Shown here one piece after another: positions 18,712 through 26,825 of a DNA stretch of 30,000 nt (position 1 is its first letter; each line of letters starts with the position of its first letter). Made by a program: the position numbers and the translations under genes. The notes beneath the pieces are model-generated. The model ran no database searches and had not been told where the DNA came from. It worked only from the letters and a program-made list of their open reading frames with translations. The stretch covers positions 1-30,000 of the forward strand of contig CAUYUJ010004331.1 of assembly GCA_963575745.1 (NCBI GenBank), given 5' to 3'. This DNA comes from Prorocentrum cordatum. Its lineage: Eukaryota > Sar > Dinophyceae > Prorocentrales > Prorocentraceae.

Positions 18712-18884
18712 AGCACGGCGGCCAGCGCGGCCGCCCCCGCGCCTTCCAGGCCGCGGCCTCCGAGGCGCCGTCCACGCCGGCCGCGGGTGCGGCGGCAGGT
18801 CGCGGCGCGCCCTGGCGCCGCGCGGCGCCGCCGTGGCCGCCGCCGTGGCCGCCGCCGTGGCCGTCGCCGCCCTCCTCCTCCTCC
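18712..18884. other. GC-rich segment next to family A, possible exon, strand unresolved
   Basis: Very GC-rich and bounded by the third family A copy. Both a plus frame (with FQAAASEAPSTPAAG) and a minus frame (with GVDGASEAAAWKARG) have high G/C third positions, since they are sense and antisense of each other. No motif decides between them. The right part degenerates into GCCGTGGCC repeats. Confidence 0.25.
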
Positions 18885-19160
<276 letters not shown>

Positions 19161-19470
19161 CATTCCCCCCGTGGTGGCGGCCGTGGCCGTGGCCGTGGCC
19201 GTCGTGGCCGGCGCCACCGCCGCGGTCGGTCGGCCGTCGGCCGCCGGTGCCGTGGCGTGGGCGCGCGCTCGGCGTGGCGGCTCGGAGCCGTGGCGCGCCG
19301 CCCCGGAGAGCCACCCGGGCGAAGGGGCCGCGGCGCCGCGCCCGGGAGGTGGCGCGCCGCGGCTCCCGACCGTGCAGAGCGCAGCAGGGAGCCTCGCGGA
19401 GGGCGTCCCGCCCGCTCTCGGCCTGGACCACCCCAGACCCCCTCGCGTTGTGGAGAAAGACCTATAGTCC
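19161..19470. other. GC-rich open segment, coding status uncertain
   Basis: A plus frame is open to a TAG at 19465-19467, with an Ala/Val start and a mixed C-terminal part (PTVQSAAGSLAEGVPP). A minus frame is open too. The start is a GTGGCC repeat. There is no intron signal or known motif, so I leave it uncalled. Confidence 0.22.
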
Positions 19471-19509
19471 CCCGCAGTGGCGGAGAAGAGAGAGGGGTGC
19501 CCATCCCAT

Positions 19510-19640
19510 GTGTCCCTCTTAGTGTCCATCCCCAGTGCACATCCCCAGTGTCCTTCCCCAGTGTTCATCCCCAGTGTCGATCCCTGGTGTCCATCCCCAG
19601 AGTTCATCCCCAGTGTTCATCCCCAGCGTCCATCCCGGAG
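19510..19640. repeat. 15 bp minisatellite CATCCCCAGTGTC
   Basis: CATCCCCAGTGT-like units repeat about eight times with a period near 15 bp. The frames read a Pro/Ser/Val repeat. The stretch 19641-19930 has no gene I can support. Confidence 0.8.
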
Positions 19641-19931
19641 GCGAACCCTCCTGAATTGGCAACGCAAGCCCGGGGAAGAAATGATCGCGTTCGGGCACCC
19701 CTCTCTCTGATCACGACGGGAGGTGTGTCGCCATCTCGGGCCTCCCCTGAGACATCCTGGCGCCGCAGGGGTCTCACAGCGGGCGTCCTCGCCCAGGCTC
19801 GGGCCCCACGGGCCCACAGGACACTCGCAGCTCGGTCCGCCTCGCGGAGCGACGCAGAAAGATGGGCTCCATGTGGCTCTGGGCGTGATGTTTCGCGGTG
19901 CTGCATTTTGTCGCAACGTCGGACATCAGTA

Positions 19932-20080
19932 GGGGACCAAATGCGAACCCTACCCCTACCCCCCACGATTTCTGAGGGGGAGGGTGGGGTTCACTCGCTC
20001 GGGAGCTCCCGGACGAAGTGAACCCCACCCTCCCACTCAGAAACCAAGGAGGGTAGGGGTAGGGTTCGCATGTGGCCCCC
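19932..20080. repeat. 147 bp near-perfect palindrome
   Basis: Two arms of about 73 bp meet at the perfect palindrome GGGAGCTCCC (20001-20010). ATGCGAACCCTACCCCTACC on the left is matched exactly by its complement on the right, and GAGGGTGGGGTTCACT is matched in the same way. Only a few positions mismatch. There is no coding capacity. By analogy with the introner families here it could be an element or an intron, but I cannot place exons on either side. Confidence 0.88.
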
Positions 20081-20084
20081 TAAT

Positions 20085-20800
20085 CAGGGTCCGGGGGCCC
20101 TCGGGCCCCCGGGACTGTCCAGAGACGGCTCGGGATGCGAAGACGGCCCCAGGGAAGGGGTCTGGACCTCTGGGGCTCGGCGCTGTGAAGAGCTCGCGGC
20201 GGCGGGGGTCTGGGATGGCGGTACTCCTGGCTCGGTTCGTCCCTGGTGGGCCTGCTGGAGAAGCTTCTCGCAGGAGAGCCCGGAATCGAATCGACAAATC
20301 GGATCGGCAGGCATCGGCAGCCGAGTCGGGAGAAGACAAATCGGCGGAAATCGGCAGTCTAGTAGGAGGCCTCCATTGACCGTTGAGAAATCGAACTCCG
20401 AGTCGGAATCCCACGCCGAATCGAGCCAGGATCGGAGCCCATCGGCATCGCATCGCATCGGAGGAACCGAAGCGAGCCCTGCTCTCGTCGCCGCGGCTGG
20501 ACTCGCCTGGACGGGCCCGGGTGGATCTCCCAGGGGTCCCGGGGGCAGATCTTCAGCGGACCAGGGATGGGCGGGAGAGCCGCCGTGGTCTCGAGTGGCC
20601 TTCCTCCCCCCTCGCAGTGCCTGCCTTCGGCGCCGAAGGCCCCAGACCCACCAGCCCCTCGGGCCCTCGGCCGTGGGGCAGCGTCTCCCCATGGATTTCG
20701 AGGCGAATCCAGCGGTGGCGACGAGGACCTCCCAGGAGGCCCAAAAGGGGGAAAACGACAGAAGAGTAAAGGTATGGGCACCTTTTGGGCGCGCGCAGCC
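20085..20800. other. Unassigned sequence with dispersed repeat family I, copy 2
   Basis: 20160-20275 has protein-like frames on both strands (plus SLVGLLEKLLAG, minus CEKLLQQAHQG) that cannot be resolved. 20280-20470 is rich in ATCGGCA/GAATCG words. 20697-20790 is the second copy of the repeat at 17648-17740. No gene is called. Confidence 0.4.
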
Positions 20801-20802
20801 TT

Positions 20803-20962
20803 CCTCCTCCTCCTCCTCCTCCTCCTCCGCCTCCTCCTCCTCCTCCTCCTCCTCCTCCTCCGCCTCCTCCCCCCCCTCCTCCTCCTCCCCCTCCTCCTCC
20901 TCCTCCTCCTCCTCCTCCTCCTCCTCCTCCTCCTCCTCCTCCTCCTCCTCCTCCTCCTGCGC
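20803..20962. repeat. CTC trinucleotide tract
   Basis: About 160 bp of CTC/TCC triplets with a few CGC and CCC interruptions. The poly-Gly, poly-Ser, poly-Pro and poly-Leu frames are artefacts of it. Confidence 0.96.
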
Positions 20963-21004
20963 GCGCAGCCTGGAGGGCGAGCGCCGGAGAGGGGAGGGCT
21001 GGGC

Positions 21005-21364
21005 TCACAGGCAGTTCTTGGAGGGCTCGTCGTTCGGCTTCAGCTCCTGCTCAGTATCGTTTACCGACCCCCATCCCCGTCCCCATCCCCTTCGAGACCC
21101 CCACCAAATTACCACCCCGGTTGGGGATACACCACTCGAAATCCAAAGGGAGCGGCCTATATCCCCATCTGGGGGGCCAAATCGGCTAGTGGGGCCCAAG
21201 CCACGCCGCTGGGGATGGGGACCGGTTAAACGATGCTCACCTGCGCGACCGTGAGGAGCCGCTTCAGGCAGGTCAGGTAGCCTTTGACGTCCTCGGGCTG
21301 ACTGCCGGGTGCCCACCAGGTGGGCGCCCGGGAAGGCACGAGGCCCTGCCGACGGCACCCTGTG
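21005..21364 (-). CDS. 3' end of an unknown gene: two exons joined across an inverted-repeat intron
   Basis: The penultimate exon (21241-21364, or from 21345) follows a good acceptor (CTCTCCACGTCTGCAG, or GTCGGCAG|G). It reads an amphipathic C-terminal segment containing PEDVKGYLTCLKRLLTVAQ, with high G/C third positions. It ends CGCAG|GTGAGC, a textbook donor. After a 194 bp intron the last exon (21005-21046) starts at GAGCAG|GAG and reads ELKPNDEPSKNCL, then TGA. The phase is 0 on both sides, so the join keeps the frame. I do not recognise the protein. Upstream exons should lie above 21364 but I cannot place them. The precise, in-frame junctions make this one of the best-supported genes in the window. 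Confidence 0.6.
   Translation of the reverse strand, partial: HRVPSAGPRAFPGAHLVGTRQSARGRQRLPDLPEAAPHGRAGEHRLTGPHPQRRGLGPTSRFGPPDGDIGRSLWISSGVSPTGVVIWWGSRRGWGRGWGSVNDTEQELKPNDEPSKNCL
21047..21240 (-). mobile_element. Family C inverted-repeat element acting as an intron (introner)
   Basis: The two ends are inverted copies. The minus-strand 5' end reads GTGAGCATCGTTTAACCGG then TCCCCATCCCC. The complement of the 3' end reads CTGAGCAG's partner CTCAGTATCGTTTACCG then ACCCCCATCCCC. GT lies at the first two bases and AG at the last two. The interior (CACCACTCGAAATCCAAAGG, GGGGCCCAAGCCACGCC) recurs at 26313-26652 and 28862-29015, so this intron is a member of a dispersed family. Confidence 0.75.
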
Positions 21365-21419
21365 CTGCAGACGTGGAGAGGGCACCAGACGCCATGGGCC
21401 ATGGATGGAAGTCGCCCAC

Positions 21420-21775
21420 ATGGGGTCGAGGCAGATGGGATCGCCGAGGCATCGGGGATAGGTCGGCGACATCGGCGATGCGTCGGGGCGTCGGCGTGGA
21501 GAACATCAGGCTCCACAGCGCGCCGCATCGCCGAGGCAGCCGCCGAGGCATCGGCGATGCGGCGCGATCCACCGATACCATCTACTTCGACCCCATCTTG
21601 GCGGCCTGGCACAGACAGGCCACAGTGGGGGTACACTTGCTTCTGCTGGATCGACCCACTAATCAGACCCAGCTGCGCCCGAGAGGAGGAGGAGGAGGAG
21701 GAGGAGGAGGAGGAGGAGGAGGAGGAGGAGGAGGAGAAGGAGGAGGAGGAGGAGGAGGAGGAGGGGGAAGAGGAT
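21420..21775. repeat. GGCATCGG-type degenerate repeat, then GGA tract
   Basis: 21425-21580 is built from CGAGGCATCGG/GGCGATGCG words in both orientations, with a hairpin around CGCCGCATCGCCGAGG. 21581-21682 is unassigned. 21683-21775 is a GGA tract. Confidence 0.7.
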
Positions 21776-21784
21776 CGGGGTAGA

Positions 21785-22424
21785 CGAAAAGGGGGGTTGA
21801 CGAGTCAACTACTTGCTGCTGCTTGCCTGGGCGCCTCGGGGCACCAAGAGCGACCGTGCATCGAGGAATGCACCCAACAATTGAGCCAAAACCTGCTGCA
21901 CGCCGCAGACCTCGAATCCCCCTCTCCTCACCCCACCGCTCGAACCGTCCGAGACGCATCGCCAAGCGACGCCGGCTGCGGGGCGGAGATTCACCCGCAC
22001 CCACCGCCCGGGAAACCGACGTCCGGGCGCCCCAGTGGGCGGTGGATGTGGAAATGGCCCCCGGAGGCCCGAGCGTGTAACCCTGGGGAGCAAGCAGTAA
22101 CCCCCCCGGCGATATCGCCAGCACAGAAAATAAGATAAATAATCATTTTGGGCGGCGCCCTCCGGGGGGGAGGGGGGTCTACTGATTGCTTCCCAGGGGT
22201 AGGTCCGCGAAGATCGAATCCCCCAGGCGGTGCACTTCGACAGCCCGCCTCGGACCAGCGCGCCCCCACGGCGCCGGGGGGCGGGCCGAGCGCTGCGACG
22301 GGGCCGCGGCCCCGCCGCCGTCCCCCCCACGGAGGGCCGCCCCCGGGCCCGCGCGCACGGGGAGAGCCGCGCCCCGGGCCCGCGCCCCGTCCCGCCACGT
22401 CCTCCGAGAACCGCCCGCCGAAGG
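21785..22424. other. Unassigned sequence with dispersed repeat family H, copy 2
   Basis: 21798-21915 has a minus frame ending in VCGVQQVLAQLLGAFLDARS that could be an exon (weak codon bias, no firm acceptor). 21960-22075 resembles 9025-9185 (GACGCCGG, GAAACCGACGTCCGGGCGCC, GGTGGATGTGGA). 22255-22424 is extremely GC-rich with open frames on both strands. None is called as a gene. Confidence 0.35.
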
Positions 22425-22602
22425 CGACTACCTAGCAGACCACCCCAACCCAACCCGAAGACCCGAATTTGACCCGAGTTTCGGGTTGGGGGGGGTACGG
22501 ATACCACATGTTTTTTCAACGTTCCCCGACCCCCCCCACACTGGAAATCGAGGATGAATTGGGGCCTTCGGGCTGGGTTGGGGTGGTCTGGTAGGTGGTG
22601 AG
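22425..22602. mobile_element. Foldback element with about 48 bp arms
   Basis: The left arm (from CTACCTAGCAGACCACCCCA, with AACCCGAAG) and right arm (ending GGGGTGGTCTGGTAGGTGG) are near-perfect inverted repeats. The loop carries GGGTTGGGGGGGGTACGGAT and a CCCCCCCACA run. Only one copy in the window, with no target-site duplication evident. Confidence 0.75.
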
Positions 22603-22689
22603 AAAGGGGGGCGCGAGGAGGGCGCGGCGAGTCTTGGGGCGGAAGTCTGGCCACGGGCTCGGGTGCTGTGGGGCCGAGCCGGATGGAGG

Positions 22690-23002
22690 GGAGGGAGAGG
22701 GAGGGGAGGAGGAGGAGGAGGAGGAGGAGGAGGAGGAGGAGGAGGAGGAGGAGGTGGAGGAGGAGGAAGCTGATGAAGAGGAGGAGGGGAGGAAGAGGAC
22801 AATGAGGACGACGAGGAGGTGCAGGAGAGGAGGGAGGAGCGGAAGGCGCACAGATCATGGAGCATGCAGAGCCTACGTCGGCCAGCGTGGGCCCCGAACA
22901 GTGCAATTCTAGAAAGCTCTGCGTTTCAGCATGACTGGTGCGATCTACGGTGCGCAAAGCATGTGGTGCAGTATATATGTAATTATATGGTGCACAAATA
23001 TG
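22690..23002. other. GGA tract and unassigned sequence
   Basis: 22703-22760 and neighbouring positions to 22815 are GGA/GAG triplets. 22816-23002 is ordinary sequence with no gene that I can support. Confidence 0.6.
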
Positions 23003-23150
23003 AAGGGGCCCTGGGACACACAAATAAATACACACAAATAAAAGGATTACCCATATTTTTCCATCTTTTCTGGGTTTTTGTCTTCCCCCCCACTTCCCAT
23101 ATTTTCCCATATTTTCCTGGGATCGAGGATTAATTGTGTCTGTGTGTTTC
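23003..23150. mobile_element. Dispersed repeat family G, copy 1
   Basis: About 148 bp nearly identical to 25368-25520: GGGGCCCTGGGACACACAAA at the left, TTTCTGGGTTTTTGTCTTCC in the middle, GATTAATTGTGTCTGTGTGT at the right. The ends are roughly inverted (ACACACAAATAAAT against the complement of TAATTGTGTCTGTGTG). AT-rich, with no coding capacity. High identity suggests recent spread. Confidence 0.75.
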
Positions 23151-24429
23151 TTTTCCTCTTGAAAATAATGTGGTGCACTGATATGTGGTGCGACCTATAT
23201 TGTGTAATATACGCCGTGCAATTTCTGTAGTGCGACACGGATGTCCAATCTATGTGGTGCAACTGGTATGTTTTACAGACTAGTTGACACACCCCACGAG
23301 TTTGCAAACATACCACCCACCTACCCGCAACTTGGCTTGCAAAACCCATGCGGTGGCGATTGCGATGAGTGGTCGGCCTTGGCTGGTGCATCTCTGCGGG
23401 CGCGCTAGCCCACGCATGCTCGCGCGCACAACGGCCAGCTAGTTTGGCGCGACCGACGGAGACGATGGTGGCGATGTCGACGGCAAGGCCAATGCAGGCG
23501 CCGATGTTGATTACGCCAGCCGATAACGATGACGATGTCTTCGCGTCGGCGATGTAGGTTGTTTTAAAGAGTTCGACATGCGCGCGCGGCTGACGCGCGC
23601 GACACGGATCGACCCCCCCCCCAAGCACGCGCGCAAGGGCGTTCGAATGAGTTGGACATGCGGCACAAGAGGCCCGTTTGGCAAAATTTGATGGTAATGT
23701 TGAAAAACTGATGGCTGTCTGAAGAATTCGCAAGAGCGCGAGCGCAGGATCTTCTTGAAAACTGATGCTTGACATATGTTCGGGGCACGGGCACTCGTTA
23801 TTGAAATCCTTACGAAGTTTCAGGTTTTTGAAGGGTTACAGCTTGCGCGCGCGACCACGCGCGCGTGTGCACGTCGTCCCATGTGTTGCAAGGGATTATT
23901 GCGGCAGTACGCTCGCAAGGGCGTCGGAGCAATTTCGACATGCGCGCGCGAGCGGTCCAGTAGCATGTTATGAGCACATTGAAACACCGATGGTTCTCTT
24001 AAGAATTTGCAAGAGCGCGACCACGGGCTTTTTTGAAAACGCTCGTTGCGCAAACATGTGTTGTTATATGTTTTAGTGGCTCTCGATAAGATCCTTACGA
24101 AACCTCAGGTTTTGAATGATTTCGGCATGCGCGCGCGACGACCCCCGCGAGTGCCCTGGCTGGGATGGTATGTATTCATAAGGAAAACGAGCAACGACGC
24201 AGAATCATATGTAAACTGCAATGCGCGAGGCCCACTTGATAAGTCCAGGGGGTGGTGGTGGTGGTAGAATCAATTGTTTAAAGAAAGGAGAATCTCCGTA
24301 GTGCAAGCAATGTGGTGCAAACTGGGTGGTGACATTAATTTTTACAAACGAATTGACAAATTCCGTGCTCTTGCAACATCCCACCCACCCACCCGCAACT
24401 TGGTTTGCAAAACCCATAACCTTACAATA
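23151..24429. repeat. Diverged tandem and dispersed repeats, no gene
   Basis: 23235-23350 and 24305-24425 are related (GTGGTGCAA, ATTGACA/GTTGACA, CCCGCAACTTGGTTTGCAAA). 23560-23780, 23800-24060 and 24095-24185 are three diverged copies of a roughly 260 bp unit with the order CATGCGCGCGCG, CGCAAGGGCGT, AAGAATTTGCAAGAGCGCG, CTTGAAAAC. Frames are short and unconvincing. Confidence 0.6.
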
Positions 24430-24643
24430 TGGCACCTCCTCTTCCTCCTACTCCTCCAACTCCTCCTCTTCCTCCTCTTCCTCCTCCTCCTCATCATCAT
24501 CATAATCAGAATCATCATCATCAGCAGCAGCATCAGCACCATCACCAACACCATCACTTACCATCACCATCACCATCACCATCACCATCACCACCATCAC
24601 CATCACCATCATCATCATCATCATCACCATCACCACCACCATT

Positions 24644-24695
<52 letters not shown>

Positions 24696-24725
24696 GCATC
24701 ATCATCACCATCGTCACCATCATCC
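24430..24725. repeat. CTC then CAT trinucleotide tract
   Basis: 24433-24495 is CTC-rich and 24496-24722 is CAT/CAC-rich. Frames are His- or Met-rich repeat translations. Confidence 0.93.
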
Positions 24726-25367
24726 TCTCGGCGGAGCTCCGCACCGTTCCTCTGGCCATGTGCCATATCCAGCCTGCTCTGAACGCTCGGGAAGCGCTAC
24801 CCCAACGACGCCGTCAGGCAACGTTGCCCCGCAGCTCAGGGTAAAGCTTGGAACAACACATGGGGACGATGCCCCTGCAGCCGCTGCCGGGGCAGTGATG
24901 CATCTGCTCGTGCTGCCCACTAGTGAAGACTCGTTTCTTTACACTGTGAACGCTGGCACGCTCCCATACGCATACGATGTATACACGTGTGCATGTGTTA
25001 GACACTCAGGCCTGCGGGACTTCCCCCGAAACATGGTGCGTGGTTTGTTCAACGTCTCGAGCTCGCAGATATATCCCAAAGAACGCCCACTACAATCTGC
25101 GGGCTGGCGGCTGCGCAAATAAGATCATTGCGATATGTTCCTGCTCCGGGGAGGACACCCAACGGCGGCTCTCCCGCCCAGGTCAAATGCATCCAAGATG
25201 GGTCTCCGGGCCCCTCCCTGTGCCCATCCCGACTCGCTTTTCGGAGCGGACCCAGCCGTGGCGACGAGAAGCCTCCGAGGAGCCCCGAGAAAGACTAGCA
25301 AAAAACACGGCAGGAGTGCCGGCGCCGCCTCGAGCGGTCCTCCGCCGATGCCTGCCCCCGACAAGGA
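24726..25367. other. Stretch with no supported gene
   Basis: Plus frames are open for about 130 residues (24720-25122) but have no codon bias, splice signals or family resemblance. 25240-25300 weakly resembles repeat family I. Confidence 0.35.
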
Positions 25368-25525
25368 TAAAGGGGCCCCAGAACACACAAATAAATACAC
25401 ACAAATAAAAATATTCCTCATATTTTCTCATATTTTCTGGGTTTTTGTCTTCCCCCCCAATTCCCATATTTTCGCATATTTTCCTGGGGATCGACGATTA
25501 ATTGTGTCTGTGTGTTTTTTCCCCT
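25368..25525. mobile_element. Dispersed repeat family G, copy 2
   Basis: Direct copy of 23003-23150 with a few substitutions (left AAAGGGGCCCCAGAACACAC, right GACGATTAATTGTGTCTGTG). The sequence from 25526 to 25816 shows nothing I can assign. Confidence 0.75.
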
Positions 25526-25816
25526 CCTAAAAGGAGGGCGGCGACGGCGGAGGAGCGGGCCAGGAGCCCAGACGCCCGACGTCGGGATTTTGTTCGCAGC
25601 GTCGAGCCCCAGAGGTCTCGTTGGAGGCCTGGGAATGGGCACCAACACCAACACCGGGGGGGGTGCCTCCACAGGGGAAGATGAATCCTCGATTTCTTGT
25701 GCTGGTGGTAGGATGTCGGCCACCTTGGAAGCCAGAAGTATTGCAACCATCACCGAGATCGGGATCTTCTTCCCTCGGTGGACGCACGCCGCCGATATTG
25801 GTGTTGGCGTCAGCCT

Positions 25817-26330
25817 CTAGGCCTGCGATCTCGATCCATTCCCCGGGACTGGTGTCTCATCTGACGGTCCAGAGGCCCACAGGGCCCCCAGAGGCCCACC
25901 CCCGTCCTGATGTCTGTCTCTGCGCGAGGAACTGGTGATGGGCATGTTTTCCACCACCACCGCCAGAAGTTGGAGGGGGGAAGGAGGTGGAGAACGAGTA
26001 GGAGGAGAAGGAGGAGGAGGAGGAGGGGGACCCCCTCCCCCTCCAACTTATGATGGTGGTGGTGGGAAACAGGCCCATCAACTGGGGAGCGTCCTCGTCG
26101 TCCAGCAGCGTGGCGTTCGCCTTCCTCTCGCTGTTCAGCCGCTGCGCGGTGCGCGCCTGCTTGAACAGCCGCCCCCGCTCCACGCCCGCAGCGCGGCCAC
26201 CCCAGCTGCAGCCCGCCTCGAGCAGGGAGGGGACCTCCGCGTGCCAGGCCCTGTTCCCAATGGCGAGGTCCACGCGTTGAGGAAGGAAGCTCGGCGTCAG
26301 CAGCAGCCGTCGAGCATCGCTGAAGCGATC
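25817..26330 (-). CDS. Downstream exons of the J-domain gene, or of a separate gene
   Basis: The exon at 26083-26330 (or from 26319) reads a clearly protein-like segment, including DARRLLLTPSFLPQRVDLAI, NRAWHAEVPSLLEAG and KQARTAQRLNSERKANATLL, with high G/C third positions. It begins after GGCAAG|GAT or CTTCAG|C. The intron 25932-26082 follows. A last exon (25817-25931) then reads a Gly/Arg/Ser-rich tail to a TAG at 25817-25819 if the GT-AG junction is used; an alternative junction at CAG|TTG would stop near 25857. It lies on the same strand as, and just downstream of, the J-domain exon. One gene is likely but not proven. I recognise no domain here. Confidence 0.55.
25932..26082 (-). mobile_element. 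Family B inverted-repeat element acting as a 151 bp intron
   Basis: The arms 25931-25980 and 26033-26085 are inverted copies (roughly 40 of 48 positions match) around a purine-rich GGAGG loop. On the minus strand the element begins GTTGATGGGC and ends GCCCATCACCAG, so the arms supply both GT and AG. CCAGTT occurs at both junctions, like a short target-site duplication. Confidence 0.7.
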
Positions 26331-26652
26331 CTTGCCTCCACTGGCGTGGCCTGGGCCCCACTGGTCGACCTGCCTCCCAGCGGCTGCTCCCTTCGAGTTT
26401 CGAGGGCATCTCCCCACAAGGGTGGTAGACTTCGACGAGCGCGCTCCATTACTTACATAAGTAACTACTCGCAAAGGGCCTGTCTCCAGCGAGGATTTAC
26501 GACACGTGAATTACATCGAGGCAAACAAATGTTTTTGGGCGGCCGTTTGCGAGTAGCCACTTTGCGAGTAGTGGAACGCGCTCAGTGAATAATGGTGGGA
26601 AATCGGGATGAGGACGGGGATGGGGATAAGGATCGGTTCACCGATACTGAGC
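26313..26652 (-). mobile_element. Family C element between J-gene exons, carrying a nested insertion
   Basis: The minus-strand 5' end AGTATCGGTGAACCGATCCT and the complement of the 3' end AGCATCGCTGAAGCGATCCT are an inverted pair. The inner parts (CCCCATCCCCGTCC near the 5' end, CTCGAAGGGAGC, GGGGCCCAGGCCACGCC) match 21047-21240 and 28862-29015. It lies where an intron is required between the J-domain exon and the exon at 26330. The exact splice points are ambiguous because the element may extend a few bases into the reading frame. Confidence 0.6.
26447..26576. mobile_element. Nested 130 bp element with 7 bp direct repeats
   Basis: CGCGCTC lies directly outside both ends (26440-26446 and 26577-26583). 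ACTACTCGCAAAG (26464-26476) and CTTTGCGAGTAGT (26560-26572) are exact 13 bp inverted repeats, and TTTGCGAGTAG recurs at 26546. The sequence is absent from the other family C copies, so it appears to have been inserted into this one. Confidence 0.65.
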
Positions 26653-26680
26653 TTTCAGAGGTCCGCGCGGGCTTCTGGCT

Positions 26681-26774
26681 GGCATCGGCGCTGGGCCCAT
26701 CCCTGGCGCGCGGAGCGCGCCAGAGGCGGCGCGAGAGGCGCCGCCGGTGGGGGGGGATGTCCAGCGCCGATCCA
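26681..26774. repeat. Hairpin at the 3' edge of the J-domain exon
   Basis: GGCATCGGCGCTGGGCCCAT (26681-26700) pairs with ATGTCCAGCGCCGATCC (26758-26774). The interior is GC-rich with GGCGGCGCGAGAGGCGCCGCC, itself a hairpin. The reading frame of the exon stops at about 26655. The hairpin may be another small intron-like element or simply GC-rich structure. Confidence 0.5.
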
Positions 26775-26825
26775 AGAAGTTCGCGCCGAGCTCGGAAACG
26801 CGGTGTGTATGCAGGTGTTCCTTCT

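Noticed and set aside
19937-20070. Telomere-like CCCTACCCCTACCC repeats
   Set aside because: Only two or three irregular units, occurring as part of a palindrome. No tandem telomere repeat is present.
20160-20275. Exon on either strand (plus SLVGLLEKLLAG or minus CEKLLQQAHQG)
   Set aside because: Both readings look plausible, neither has clear splice sites, and sense/antisense ambiguity cannot be resolved from sequence alone.
20785-21008. Poly-Pro, poly-Ser and poly-Gly frames
   Set aside because: They are direct translations of the CTC tract at 20803-20962.
24774-25122. Possible plus-strand exon after the CAT tract
   Set aside because: No third-position bias, no recognisable motif and no splice context. 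It opens out of a microsatellite frame.
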